Translations under genes and position numbers: made by a program
NCBI RefSeq assembly: GCF_003074055.1
Contig: NZ_CP029043.1
Location: 558,001-622,000, forward strand
DNA length: 64,000 bases
Source of the DNA: Streptomyces nigra
Lineage (GTDB): Bacteria > Actinomycetota > Actinomycetes > Streptomycetales > Streptomycetaceae
Direction of reading: 5' to 3'
Part shown: positions 43,807 to 51,469 of the stretch, piece after piece
Layout: each line of letters starts with the position of its first letter
Position numbering within the stretch: position 1 is the first letter of the stretch
The notes under the pieces: generated by a model
The model's database searches: none
What the model was told of the DNA's origin: nothing
The model's input: only the letters and a program-made list of their open reading frames with translations

Positions 43807-46011
43807 TCAGCGGCCCTCGGACACGCTCTGGCGCCGCAGCAGCGCCACCCGGCGGTACAGCTCCGCCGCCTCCGCGACATGCCCGAGCTGTTCCAGGCAG
43901 TGGGCCTCGTCGGTGCGGCTGGCGAGGGTGTCGGGGTGGTCCGCGCCCAGGACCCGTTCGCGGGCGTCGGCCACCCGACGGTACTCGGACAGGGCGTCCG
44001 GCCAGCGGCCCAGCCAGCCCAGGCCGACGGCGACCTCGCGGCGGCTGACCAGTGTGTCGGGGGGATCCGCGCCGAGGACGCGCTCGCGGATCGCGCACAC
44101 GTCGCGGGCCTCGGCGAGCGCCTCCTCCCAGCGGCCCAGCCGGCCGAGGTTGACGCCGAGGCCGTGGCGGGCCCGCAGGGCCTCCGGGTGGGCGGGGCCG
44201 TGCACCCGGGTGCGGTCGTCGACGAGGGCGCGGTAGAGCTGGAGCGCCTCCGCGCTGCGGCCGAGGCGGCCGAGGCTGATGCCGACCTCGTAGCGGGCGG
44301 CGAGGGTGTCGGGGTGGTCGGGGCCGAGGGCGTGTGCGCGGGCGTCGGCGACCTCGCGGTAGGTCTCCAGAGCCTCCTCCCAGCGCCCCAGCTGGCCCAG
44401 CGCGTACGCCACCTCGTAGCGGGTGACCAGGGTGTCGGGGTGGTGCGGGCCGAGGACGCGGGCACGGGCGGCGGCCACCTCCCCGGCCATGCGGTGGGAG
44501 TCCTCGGGGCGGCCGAGTCTGCTGAGGTTGAAGGCGAGGTTGTGGCGGCAGCGCAGGGTGTCGGGGTGGTCGGCGCCCATCGCGCGCTCCCGGTCGGCCA
44601 GCACCGAGGTGTAGACCTGGTGCGCGTCGAGGTGCCGGCCCAACTGGCCGAGGACGTAGGCCATCTCCTGGCGTGCGGCGAGCGTCTCGGGGTGGTCGGG
44701 GCCGAGCGCGAGGCTGCGGGCGCGGGCGACGTGCTTGTACTCGCGCAGCGCGTCGGCGGCGCGGCCGGTACGGCTGAGGGTGAAGGCGAGTTCGTAGCGG
44801 CTGGCGAGGGTGTCGGGGTGGTCGGGGCCGAGGAGGCGTTCGCGTTCGGCGGCCACCGTCCGGTGCACCTCGCGGGCCTCCGTCCAGCGGCCCATGCGGC
44901 CGAGGCTGAGCCCGGCGTGGTGCCGTCCGGCCAGCGCGGTGAGCGCGGCGACCGCGGGGGCGGTGCCGGAAGGCCGGGGGATCCATTCGCCGGTGAGTCC
45001 GGCCGCGGCGTCGGGGGGTGTGGTGCGCAGGCCGGCGCCGGTGGCCTTGTGGCCGGTGGTCATGCCCCGGGTCCAGGACGGCAGGCGCGGGGATCGGCCT
45101 GCGGGCCGCGCGGGTCCGGTCCCGGGCCGCTCGGTCACCACGGTGGGCACGTACTCCGGGGTCGTCCGGCCGAGGCCGATCCGGCGGACCAGTTCACGGC
45201 CGTCGTGCGGGCGTTCCTCCGGGCGCTTGGCGAGCAGGTCCAGGATGACCTTCTCCAGGTATCCGGGGAGGTCGGCGCGGTGGCTGCGCGGGGGCCGGGG
45301 CGGGGTGTCCCGGTGCCCGACGAGGACCGCCCAGGGGTCGTCGAGGTCGAACGGCGGGACGCCGGTGGCGATCTCGTACAGGACGCAGCCCAGGGAGTAC
45401 AGGTCGCTGCGCCGGTCGACCTCCTCGCCGCCGATCTGCTCCGGCGACATGTAATGGGGGGTGCCCATGGCGACCCCCGTGCCGGTGAGCCGGGAGGTGA
45501 ACCCGATGTCGTGGGCGAGGCGCGCTATGCCGAAGTCGCAGATCTTCACGGTGCCGTCGGCGAGCCGCATGATGTTCGCCGGCTTCAGATCGCGGTGCAC
45601 GATGCCCTGCTGATGGGTGTAGGCGAGGGCGGCGGCGACCTGCTCGGCGATGTCGACGACGTCCGCGACGGGCAGCGGGTGGTGCCGGTTGTCCTCCAGG
45701 AGCTGGCTGAGGTTGCGGCCCTCCAGCAGCTCCATCACGAGGAACAGCAGCCCGTCGGACTCGCCGAAGTCGTGGACGACCGTCACCCCGCGGTGCTGGA
45801 GCGCGGCCGCCACCCGGGCCTCGCGGCGGAACCGCTCGCGCAGGACCCGCATGAACGACGTGTCGTGGTGCGGCCCCAGCGGCTTGAGGCACTTGACGGC
45901 GACCTGCCGGCCCAGCGACTCGTCGCGGGCCCGCCACACCTCCCCCATACCGCCCCGCCCGATCGGATCGAGCAGCCGGTACCGCCCCTGGATCAGCCTG
46001 CTTTCCCCCAT
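43807..46011 (-). CDS. Ser/Thr protein kinase with C-terminal kinesin-light-chain TPRs
   Basis: A 734-residue soluble Hanks-type kinase. The kinase domain (about residues 10-280) is complete: GRGGMGEVW, VAVK, HRDLKPANIM, DFGIARLA, GTPHYMSPEQ. After a Pro-rich linker (290-370) come eight 42-residue TPR units (about 375-725), each with an H-P-D/E-x-L signature (DHPDTL, DHPETL, HHPDTL and so on). They are of the TPR_10/12 type that binds peptides. No membrane segment or PASTA domain is present, so it likely senses protein partners in the cytosol. The repeats are also strong at DNA level (126-bp period), a source of possible recombination. The ATG at 46011 is preceded by a G-rich run. Confidence 0.88.
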   Translation of the reverse strand: MGESRLIQGRYRLLDPIGRGGMGEVWRARDESLGRQVAVKCLKPLGPHHDTSFMRVLRERFRREARVAAALQHRGVTVVHDFGESDGLLFLVMELLEGRNLSQLLEDNRHHPLPVADVVDIAEQVAAALAYTHQQGIVHRDLKPANIMRLADGTVKICDFGIARLAHDIGFTSRLTGTGVAMGTPHYMSPEQIGGEEVDRRSDLYSLGCVLYEIATGVPPFDLDDPWAVLVGHRDTPPRPPRSHRADLPGYLEKVILDLLAKRPEERPHDGRELVRRIGLGRTTPEYVPTVVTERPGTGPARPAGRSPRLPSWTRGMTTGHKATGAGLRTTPPDAAAGLTGEWIPRPSGTAPAVAALTALAGRHHAGLSLGRMGRWTEAREVHRTVAAERERLLGPDHPDTLASRYELAFTLSRTGRAADALREYKHVARARSLALGPDHPETLAARQEMAYVLGQLGRHLDAHQVYTSVLADRERAMGADHPDTLRCRHNLAFNLSRLGRPEDSHRMAGEVAAARARVLGPHHPDTLVTRYEVAYALGQLGRWEEALETYREVADARAHALGPDHPDTLAARYEVGISLGRLGRSAEALQLYRALVDDRTRVHGPAHPEALRARHGLGVNLGRLGRWEEALAEARDVCAIRERVLGADPPDTLVSRREVAVGLGWLGRWPDALSEYRRVADARERVLGADHPDTLASRTDEAHCLEQLGHVAEAAELYRRVALLRRQSVSEGR

Positions 46012-46066
46012 CTGCCGCGCTCGCCCCCCGTGTGGTCCGCCCTCCCGGCTCGTCCAGTATGGCGAG

Positions 46067-46909
46067 CTATCGTCCGAGTTTGTACGGCGCCGGGCGGGCA
46101 CCGGGACCGAGGCGGTCCATGGCACGCAGGATGTGTTTGGGCGGCAGTTGCCAGCGCAGACGTGCGGGAACACAGCGCAGCGCGGTGCCGGTGGCACGCA
46201 ACCGCCGGGTGACGACGGCGGGTTGCGGGACCGGTCTTCCGTACAGTTCGTGGGCGTACGGCGGCAGAGCGGCGTACGCCAGCCGGGACACGCGCCGCCA
46301 CAGCACCTCGCGCGCCGGGACGAGGAGGGGGTGCGTCGGCGGACGGAGCAGGAAGTCCTCCACGACGCGTGCCTCGCGCCCGCAGGACAGCTCGGGCCGC
46401 ACCCGCTCGAAGTACGCCGCCATCTCCTTCCGGTCGCCGGGTACGGCGTCGGGGTCGAGGCCCACCAGGCGGGCGCTGACCCGGTGTTCGGCGATGTAGC
46501 GGTCGGCCTGGCCGTCGGTGAGCGGGAACCCGGAGCGGCGTGCGACCTGGAGGTAGGAGTCGATCTCGGCGCAGTGCACCCACAGCAGCAGCGCGGGTTC
46601 GTCGACGCCGTACCGCTCGCCGGTGTCGGGGTCGGTGGCGCCCAGCATGCGGTGGATCTTCCGGACCCGGGCGCCCGCCTTCTCGGCGGCTTCCGTGGTG
46701 CCGTAGGTGATGGTGCCGACGAAGTCGGCGGTGCGCAGCAGCCGGCCCCAGGCGTCCCGGCGGAAGTCGGAGTTCTGCAGGACGCCGCGCAGGGCGCGCG
46801 GGTGCAGTGCCTGCAGGTAGAGGGCGCGGATCCCGGCGACCCACATCATGGGGTCGCCGTGCATCTGCCAGGTGACCGAGTGCGGCGTGAAGAGCCCTGG
46901 ATCGCCCAT
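46067..46909 (-). CDS. MpaB/DUF2236-family oxygenase
   Basis: A 280-residue protein of the MpaB/latex-clearing (DUF2236) family, whose members are b-type-heme or metal oxygenases. LYLQALHPRALRGVLQNSDFRRDAWGRLLRTADFVGTITYG near the N-terminus and LLLWVHCAEIDSYL (His ligand region) are diagnostic. The substrate is unknown; family members cleave isoprenoids or act in cofactor and lipid oxidation. It is second in an operon behind an acyl-CoA dehydrogenase (9-bp gap) driven from a promoter with a perfect KstR-type box, so a sterol or lipid role is plausible. Confidence 0.8.
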   Translation of the reverse strand: MGDPGLFTPHSVTWQMHGDPMMWVAGIRALYLQALHPRALRGVLQNSDFRRDAWGRLLRTADFVGTITYGTTEAAEKAGARVRKIHRMLGATDPDTGERYGVDEPALLLWVHCAEIDSYLQVARRSGFPLTDGQADRYIAEHRVSARLVGLDPDAVPGDRKEMAAYFERVRPELSCGREARVVEDFLLRPPTHPLLVPAREVLWRRVSRLAYAALPPYAHELYGRPVPQPAVVTRRLRATGTALRCVPARLRWQLPPKHILRAMDRLGPGARPAPYKLGR

Positions 46910-46918
46910 ACCGGCAGG

Positions 46919-48094
46919 CTACCGGCGCACCCGCGGCATCCCCAGCCCGATCCAGGCGATGATCTCGCGCTGGATCTCGTTGTTGCCGCCGCCGAAAGTG
47001 AAGATGACCGCCGAGCGGTAGCCGCGTTCCAGTTCGCCCTTCAGGACGGCGCCCGCCGAGCCCTCCTTCAGGGCGCCGGGCGCGGCGACGACCTCCATCA
47101 GCCAGGCGTAGGCGTCTCGGCGGGCCTCGGAGCCGTAGACCTTGACGGCGGAGGCGTCCTGCGGGGTGAGGCTGCCGTCCTCGACGGCGCTGACCATCTT
47201 CCAGTTCAGCAGCCTGAGGGCGTCGAGCCGGGTGTGGGTCTGGGCGAGGCGGCGGCGCACCCAGGGCAGGTCGATCACCCGGCGGCCGTCGGCGAGCTTG
47301 GTCTCCATGGCCCAGCGCTGGACGTCGTGCAGCGCGCGGACGGCCATGGTGCCGTGGGCGGCGAGGGTGACGCGCTCGTGGTTGAGCTGGTTGGTGATCA
47401 GGCGCCAGCCCTGGTTCTCCTCGCCGACGCGGCGGGAGACGGGGACGCGGATGTTCTCGTAGTGGCTGGCCGTGGTGTCGTGGGAGGCGAGGGTGTGGAT
47501 GAGGGTGCAGGAGTAGCCGGGGTCGGTGGTCGGCACCAGGAGCATGGTGATGCCCTTGTGCGGCGGGGCGTCCGGGTCGGTGCGCACCGCGAGCCACACC
47601 CAGTCGGCGGTGTCGCCGTTGGTGGTCCAGATCTTCTGCCCGTTCACGACGTAGTGGTCGCCGTCGCGGACCGCGCGGGTGCGTAACGCGGCGAGGTCGG
47701 TGCCGGCCTCGGGTTCGCTGTAGCCGATGGCGAAGTCGATGTCGCCGGAGAGGATCCTCGGCAGGAAGTACGCCTTCTGCTCGTCGGTGCCGTACCGCAT
47801 GATCGTGGGTCCGACGGTGTTGAGCGCCATCAGCGGCAGGGGGACGCCGGCCTGGGCGGCCTCGTCGAAGAAGACGAACTGCTCGAGGGCGGTCAGTCCG
47901 CGTCCGCCGTACTCCTCGGGCCAGCCGACGCCGAGCCGGCCGTCCGCGCCGAGCCGCCGGATCGTGGCGCGGTAGTGCCGTTTCTGGGCGGCGTGGTCGC
48001 CGGGCGGGATCGGGGTGTCCGGCACCAACGTGGCGAAGTAGGCGCGCAGTTCGCTGCGCAGCCGCTGCTGCTCGGGCGTGTATGCGAGGTGCAC
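46919..48094 (-). CDS. Acyl-CoA dehydrogenase (FadE29/ChsE2-like)
   Basis: A 391-residue FAD-dependent dehydrogenase. DGRLGVGWPEEYGGRGLTALEQ, GYSEPEAGTDLAALRTRAVRDGDHYVVNGQKIWTT (FAD/substrate signature) and the C-terminal TFGGGNNEIQREIIAWIGLGMPR are visible. The segment order and wording are close to mycobacterial FadE29 (ChsE2), one subunit of the alpha2beta2 steroid dehydrogenases. No second fadE gene lies beside it here. I chose the GTG at 48094 behind GGAGG; the longer reading from 48133 would cover the operator-proximal promoter. The KstR box lies 44 bases upstream. Confidence 0.86.
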   Translation of the reverse strand: MHLAYTPEQQRLRSELRAYFATLVPDTPIPPGDHAAQKRHYRATIRRLGADGRLGVGWPEEYGGRGLTALEQFVFFDEAAQAGVPLPLMALNTVGPTIMRYGTDEQKAYFLPRILSGDIDFAIGYSEPEAGTDLAALRTRAVRDGDHYVVNGQKIWTTNGDTADWVWLAVRTDPDAPPHKGITMLLVPTTDPGYSCTLIHTLASHDTTASHYENIRVPVSRRVGEENQGWRLITNQLNHERVTLAAHGTMAVRALHDVQRWAMETKLADGRRVIDLPWVRRRLAQTHTRLDALRLLNWKMVSAVEDGSLTPQDASAVKVYGSEARRDAYAWLMEVVAAPGALKEGSAGAVLKGELERGYRSAVIFTFGGGNNEIQREIIAWIGLGMPRVRR

Positions 48095-48137
48095 GGCGCC
48101 TCCAGGCTCCCAGGGCTGGTCCTGTCGGCGCACACCG

Positions 48138-48151
48138 TAGAACGTGTTCCA
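48138..48151. promoter_or_regulatory. KstR-type operator, perfect match
   Basis: TAGAACGTGTTCCA fits TNNAACNNGTTNNA at every defined position and is close to the strongest mycobacterial KstR sites (TAGAACGTGTTCTA). It is upstream of the FadE29-like/MpaB operon. KstR is the TetR repressor of the cholesterol regulon, relieved by CoA thioesters of cholesterol metabolites. Confidence 0.75.
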
Positions 48152-48211
48152 GAAATTGGGAATGGCGGGGAGGGTCCGCGATCCGCGGGGGCGGGATCGG
48201 CGGGGCCGATG

Positions 48212-48595
48212 TCAGGCGAGCAGCGTCATGAAGTCGGTGCAGGCCCGGGCACACGCGCGGCAGGCCCGCGCGGTCTCCTCCGCCTCCGGGTGCCGTTCGA
48301 ACACCTGCGCGCTCTCCAGACAGACCGTCCGGGTCCACTCCAGCTGCATCCGCAGCGTGTCCTCGGCGTCCTTGTCGAAGTGGCCCTGGTCGGACAGCAT
48401 CCGGCAGGTCGCGTCGCAGACCTCGGCGCACAGGATGCCCTTGCGGCGCAGCAGTTCGTGGTCCTCGGCCCCGTCCGGGTCGACGAGGCTGGCACGCAGC
48501 GCGCACGCCCGGGCGCACTCCGTGCAGGCCTGGGCACAGGTGAAGCGGTCCTCCAGGAACCGGACGAGTTCTTGCTGCGATGCCGTCGATGTCAC
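48212..48595 (-). CDS. Four-helix-bundle copper-binding protein (Csp/DUF326-like)
   Basis: A 127-residue all-helical protein rich in Cys and His. CAQACTECARACALR, CAEVCDATC, a single Cys in TVCLES and CRACARACTDF place Cys pairs along each helix, as in Csp copper-storage proteins and the DUF326 family. The core of such bundles holds many Cu(I) ions. No Tat or Sec signal is present, so it acts in the cytosol. The GTG at 48595 opens VTSTASQQELVRFLEDRF; the ribosome site is weak. It is divergent from the small DUF6479-like gene. Confidence 0.83.
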   Translation of the reverse strand: MTSTASQQELVRFLEDRFTCAQACTECARACALRASLVDPDGAEDHELLRRKGILCAEVCDATCRMLSDQGHFDKDAEDTLRMQLEWTRTVCLESAQVFERHPEAEETARACRACARACTDFMTLLA

Positions 48596-48647
48596 GTGGG
48601 CCGGGTAGCCCCGGCCGCCCGGCGTCAAACCCGCGCCCGCGGCCGGC

Positions 48648-48693
48648 GCCGGCGGGTTCACCCGGGAGTCGCCGGCGGGTTCACCCGGGAGTC
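48648..48693. repeat. Perfect 23-bp tandem duplication in a promoter
   Basis: A 23-bp unit (48648-48670) is repeated exactly at 48671-48693. Each unit contains GGCGGGTTCACCCGGGAGTC, so the GGTT -35-like sequence of the SigB-type promoter is present twice and only the second copy is spaced for the -10 at 48697. Confidence 0.9.
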
Positions 48694-48702
48694 CGGGGGT
48701 AC
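48678..48702 (+). promoter_or_regulatory. SigB-type stress promoter
   Basis: GGTT (48678-48681) and GGGTAC (48697-48702) are 15 bases apart, fitting the Streptomyces SigB-family consensus GNNT-N14-16-GGGTAC/T. The ATG of the DUF6479-like gene is 10 bases downstream, so the leader is almost absent. Confidence 0.55.
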
Positions 48703-48711
48703 CCGCCGGCC

Positions 48712-49068
48712 ATGAACATCGCATCGACGGACATCGCCGCAGAAGGTGCCCTGGGTATCGGACTGGCCGTGGTCGGCCTGGTCCTCGTGGCGCTGCTGAT
48801 CGGCGCCTTCGCCCTGGGTGTGCGCTCCAAGCGCAGGGAGCCGCCCCGTCCGCGCCCCGAGGAGCAGCCGAGGCTGCCCGCGGAAGGCGCGGTCCACGAG
48901 ATCCGCGAGCACCGTGAGCCCGACGAGGTGCCCCGCGGCGACGAGCGGCTGAGCCCGCACGAGATGCCCGGTGGCGGCAACGTCTCCTCCCGCGACAGCT
49001 CGCTCGAGGGGCGGCGCCGCTGGGACGAGGGCCGCAGCGGTTCGTTCGGCAGCGGCGGCTCGGGCTGA
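48712..49068 (+). CDS. Small membrane-anchored DUF6479-like protein
   Basis: A 118-residue protein. One membrane segment (about residues 14-37, LGIGLAVVGLVLVALLIGAFALGV) precedes a charged, Pro/Arg/Glu-rich and probably disordered cytosolic tail ending in a Gly/Ser stretch. It looks like Streptomyces DUF6479 proteins, whose function is unknown. The gene starts 10 bases after a SigB-type -10 element, suggesting general-stress expression. The next gene begins 68 bases later and may be co-transcribed. Confidence 0.7.
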   Translation: MNIASTDIAAEGALGIGLAVVGLVLVALLIGAFALGVRSKRREPPRPRPEEQPRLPAEGAVHEIREHREPDEVPRGDERLSPHEMPGGGNVSSRDSSLEGRRRWDEGRSGSFGSGGSG

Positions 49069-49136
49069 CGCCCGTCCCGTCCGCGCCGGGCGCGCACCTG
49101 TCAGTCGACGCAGTCGTCCACAGGGAAGTGAGCACC

Positions 49137-49490
49137 ATGTCCGACCGTTCCCACGACGCACTGCCGTTGCCCGACTACGACCATCTGCCGCTCGGCGGTC
49201 TGCGGAGCCGGGTGCGGTCGCTGACCGCCGGTGAGGTGGAGGAGCTGCTCGCCTACGAGCACTCCCACGGCGACCGCCTCCCGGTGACGGAACTGCTGGA
49301 CGCCCGGCTCGACCAGCTGCACTCCGGCGCCGAGCCGACCTCGGGCGATCCGGGCGCCCTGCGGCCCGAGAGCGGCGGGCGCCGCGCCGGCTCCCCGGTG
49401 TCGCCCGCGACGTCGCCGCAGCCCTTCGGCCCGCCGCCGCACGGCACCCCGGACCAGCGGGGCCGCCCGAAGGGCGACCGCACCTCGTGA
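49137..49490 (+). CDS. Conserved actinobacterial hypothetical protein (117 aa)
   Basis: A 117-residue hydrophilic protein. The first 65 residues (LPDYDHLPLGGLRSRVRSLTAGEVEELLAYEHSHGDRLPVTELLDARLDQL) form a compact helical motif recurring in small actinobacterial proteins; the remainder is disordered. No enzymatic residues are seen. The GDRLPVTELLDARLDQL end resembles a motif in lipid-droplet-associated proteins, an uncertain resemblance. The ATG at 49137 or the GTG at 49128 could be used. It is probably in one transcript with the DUF6479-like gene and ends before a very strong terminator. Confidence 0.6.
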   Translation: MSDRSHDALPLPDYDHLPLGGLRSRVRSLTAGEVEELLAYEHSHGDRLPVTELLDARLDQLHSGAEPTSGDPGALRPESGGRRAGSPVSPATSPQPFGPPPHGTPDQRGRPKGDRTS

Positions 49491-49501
49491 CGAACCGTCG
49501 C

Positions 49502-49539
49502 ACGGCGCGGATCCCGGGAGTGCCCGGGGTCCGCGCCGT
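49502..49539 (+). terminator. Strong 17-bp terminator hairpin
   Basis: Arms 49502-49518 and 49523-49539 pair over 17 bp with one mismatched position and a 4-base loop, 12 bases after the preceding stop. Confidence 0.88.
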
Positions 49540-49636
49540 CGTCGTGCACCGCGCCGGCCGCCTCCGGCGTGCGCCCGGCGGGCCCGCTCAGTACGGTGCA
49601 GTTCCGGTGTCCGGGATCGGGTAGTGGGGAGACGCC

Positions 49637-50440
49637 ATGTCCGGCGACAAGACGGGGAAGCTGCCGCGCAAGACGTACGAGAAGGAGCTGCTGCGGCTGC
49701 AGACGGAGCTGGTGAAGCTCCAGGAGTGGGTGCGCGCGGAGGGGGCCCGGCTGGTCGTGGTCTTCGAGGGCCGGGACGCCGCGGGCAAGGGGGGCACGAT
49801 CAAACGCGTCACGGAGCATCTCAATCCCCGGGTGGCCCGGATCGCGGCCCTGCCCCGGCCGACCGAGCGCCAGCGCACCCAGTGGTACTTCCAGCGGTAC
49901 ATCGAGCATCTGCCGGCCGCCGGCGAGATCGTGCTGTTCGACCGCAGCTGGTACAACCGTGCGGGCGTCGAGCACGTCATGGGGTTCTGCACCGAGGAGG
50001 AGTACGAGCTGTTCCTGCGGCAGTGCCCGCTGTTCGAGCGGATGCTGGTGGAGGACGGGATCCTGCTGCGCAAGTACTGGTTCTCGGTGAGCGACGAGGA
50101 GCAGCAGGAGCGGTTCCGGCGGCGTCTTCAGGACCCGCTGCGCCGCTGGAAGCTGTCCCCCATGGACCTGGAGTCGATCACCCGCTGGGAGGGCTACTCG
50201 CGGGCCAAGGACGAGATGATGGTCCACACCGACATCACCGAGGCCCCCTGGTACGTCGTCGAGAGCGACGACAAGCGCCGGGCGCGCGTGAACATGATCG
50301 CCCACCTGCTGGACTCCCTGCCCTACGACGAGGTCCCACCGCCGGTCATCGAACTGCCAGAGCGGCCGGAGTCGACCGGCTACCAGCGCCCGCCCCGCGA
50401 GCTGCGCACCTACGTCCCGGACCACGCGGCCCGTCTCTGA
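49637..50440 (+). CDS. ppk2: Polyphosphate kinase 2
   Basis: A 267-residue PPK2. Walker A is GRDAAGKGGT (about residues 45-54), Walker B/lid DRSWYNRAGVE begins at D102, and RTQWYFQRYIEHLP, FSVSDEEQ and RWEGYSRAKDEMM are family motifs. It transfers phosphate between polyphosphate and nucleotides (class I, NDP/NTP), supporting ATP or GTP levels in stress. The size is typical. The ATG follows GTGGGGAGACGCC. It converges with a universal stress protein gene 9 bases away. Confidence 0.9.
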   Translation: MSGDKTGKLPRKTYEKELLRLQTELVKLQEWVRAEGARLVVVFEGRDAAGKGGTIKRVTEHLNPRVARIAALPRPTERQRTQWYFQRYIEHLPAAGEIVLFDRSWYNRAGVEHVMGFCTEEEYELFLRQCPLFERMLVEDGILLRKYWFSVSDEEQQERFRRRLQDPLRRWKLSPMDLESITRWEGYSRAKDEMMVHTDITEAPWYVVESDDKRRARVNMIAHLLDSLPYDEVPPPVIELPERPESTGYQRPPRELRTYVPDHAARL

Positions 50441-50449
50441 ACCCCGGCG

Positions 50450-51340
50450 TCACACGGGGCGGGCGCGGACGACGGCCACCGGGCACGGCGCGTGGTGCAG
50501 GACGGCCTGGCTGACCGAGCCCAGGAGCAGACCGGCGAACCCGCCCCGGCCGCGGGCGCCGACCACGAGGAGCCCGGCGTCCGCGCCGGCCTCGATCAGG
50601 GTGTGCCGGACCCTGCCGCGCACCAGCCGGCGCTCGACGGGCACGTCCGGGTACCGGTCGCCGAGCCCGCCGAGGGCCTCGGCGAGCACCCGCTCCTCCT
50701 CGTCGTGCAGCCGCCCCTCGTCGTACGTGACGAACGGCGGGTCGGCCGGTGAGGCGTAGGCGCGCTCGGTCCGGGTGCTCCACACGTGCACTGCCACCAG
50801 GGGCCTGCCGTGCCAAGAGGCCTGCGCGAAGGCGAACTCGACGGCGCCCCGGGCGGCGGGCGAGCCGTCGACGGCGAGCAGGACCGGCCCTGACGGATGC
50901 GGATCGTCGCGCATGACCAGGACCGGGCAGGAGGCGTGCGCGGCGAGGTGCCCGGTCGTGGACCCCACCCGCAGGGCGCCGAAGCGGCCCTGGCCCCGGC
51001 TGCCGAGGACGAGCAGGGACGCGGTGCGCGACTCGATCTCCAGCACCTCCACGGGGTCGCCGACGACGACCTCGTGCTCCACGGGGGCACCGGGGGCGAT
51101 GGCACGGGCCCGCTGTTCGGCCTCGCCGAGCGTGCCGTCGATGAGCTGGGGCACCCCGGCCGCCGAGGAGGGCTCCCAGAGGCGGCCGCCGACCGGTATG
51201 CGTGCGGGCGGCCGGCCGAACGCGTGCACCACGCGCAGGCCCACCCCGTGCGCGCGGGCCTCGCGGGCGGCGGCCTCCACCGCCGCGAGGCTCGACGGCG
51301 AGCCGTCCACGCCCACCACTACCGGGCCGGCACCGTCCAT
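50450..51340 (-). CDS. Tandem universal stress protein (UspA x2)
   Basis: A 296-residue protein with two UspA domains (about residues 5-145 and 152-293). Both keep the ATP signature: VLGSRGQGRFGALRVGST and VVGARGRGGFAGLLLGSV. Unlike the Usp at 21.8 kb, neither copy is degenerate, so it probably binds ATP in both halves. The ATG follows AAGGGGAACACG. It is encoded between PPK2 and the GH65 operon, which together suggest an energy- or oxygen-limitation response. Confidence 0.9.
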   Translation of the reverse strand: MDGAGPVVVGVDGSPSSLAAVEAAAREARAHGVGLRVVHAFGRPPARIPVGGRLWEPSSAAGVPQLIDGTLGEAEQRARAIAPGAPVEHEVVVGDPVEVLEIESRTASLLVLGSRGQGRFGALRVGSTTGHLAAHASCPVLVMRDDPHPSGPVLLAVDGSPAARGAVEFAFAQASWHGRPLVAVHVWSTRTERAYASPADPPFVTYDEGRLHDEEERVLAEALGGLGDRYPDVPVERRLVRGRVRHTLIEAGADAGLLVVGARGRGGFAGLLLGSVSQAVLHHAPCPVAVVRARPV

Positions 51341-51469
51341 CGTGTTCCCCTTTCCGGCGGAAGGCCGCGAGACCGCGGCACCGGCCGCACGCGCTCCGGG
51401 CCACTCCCCCGCCCTTCCAGGGTCGCCCCGCGGCGGGTGTCCCGCACGGCCCGGCCCCGCGGCGGCGGG

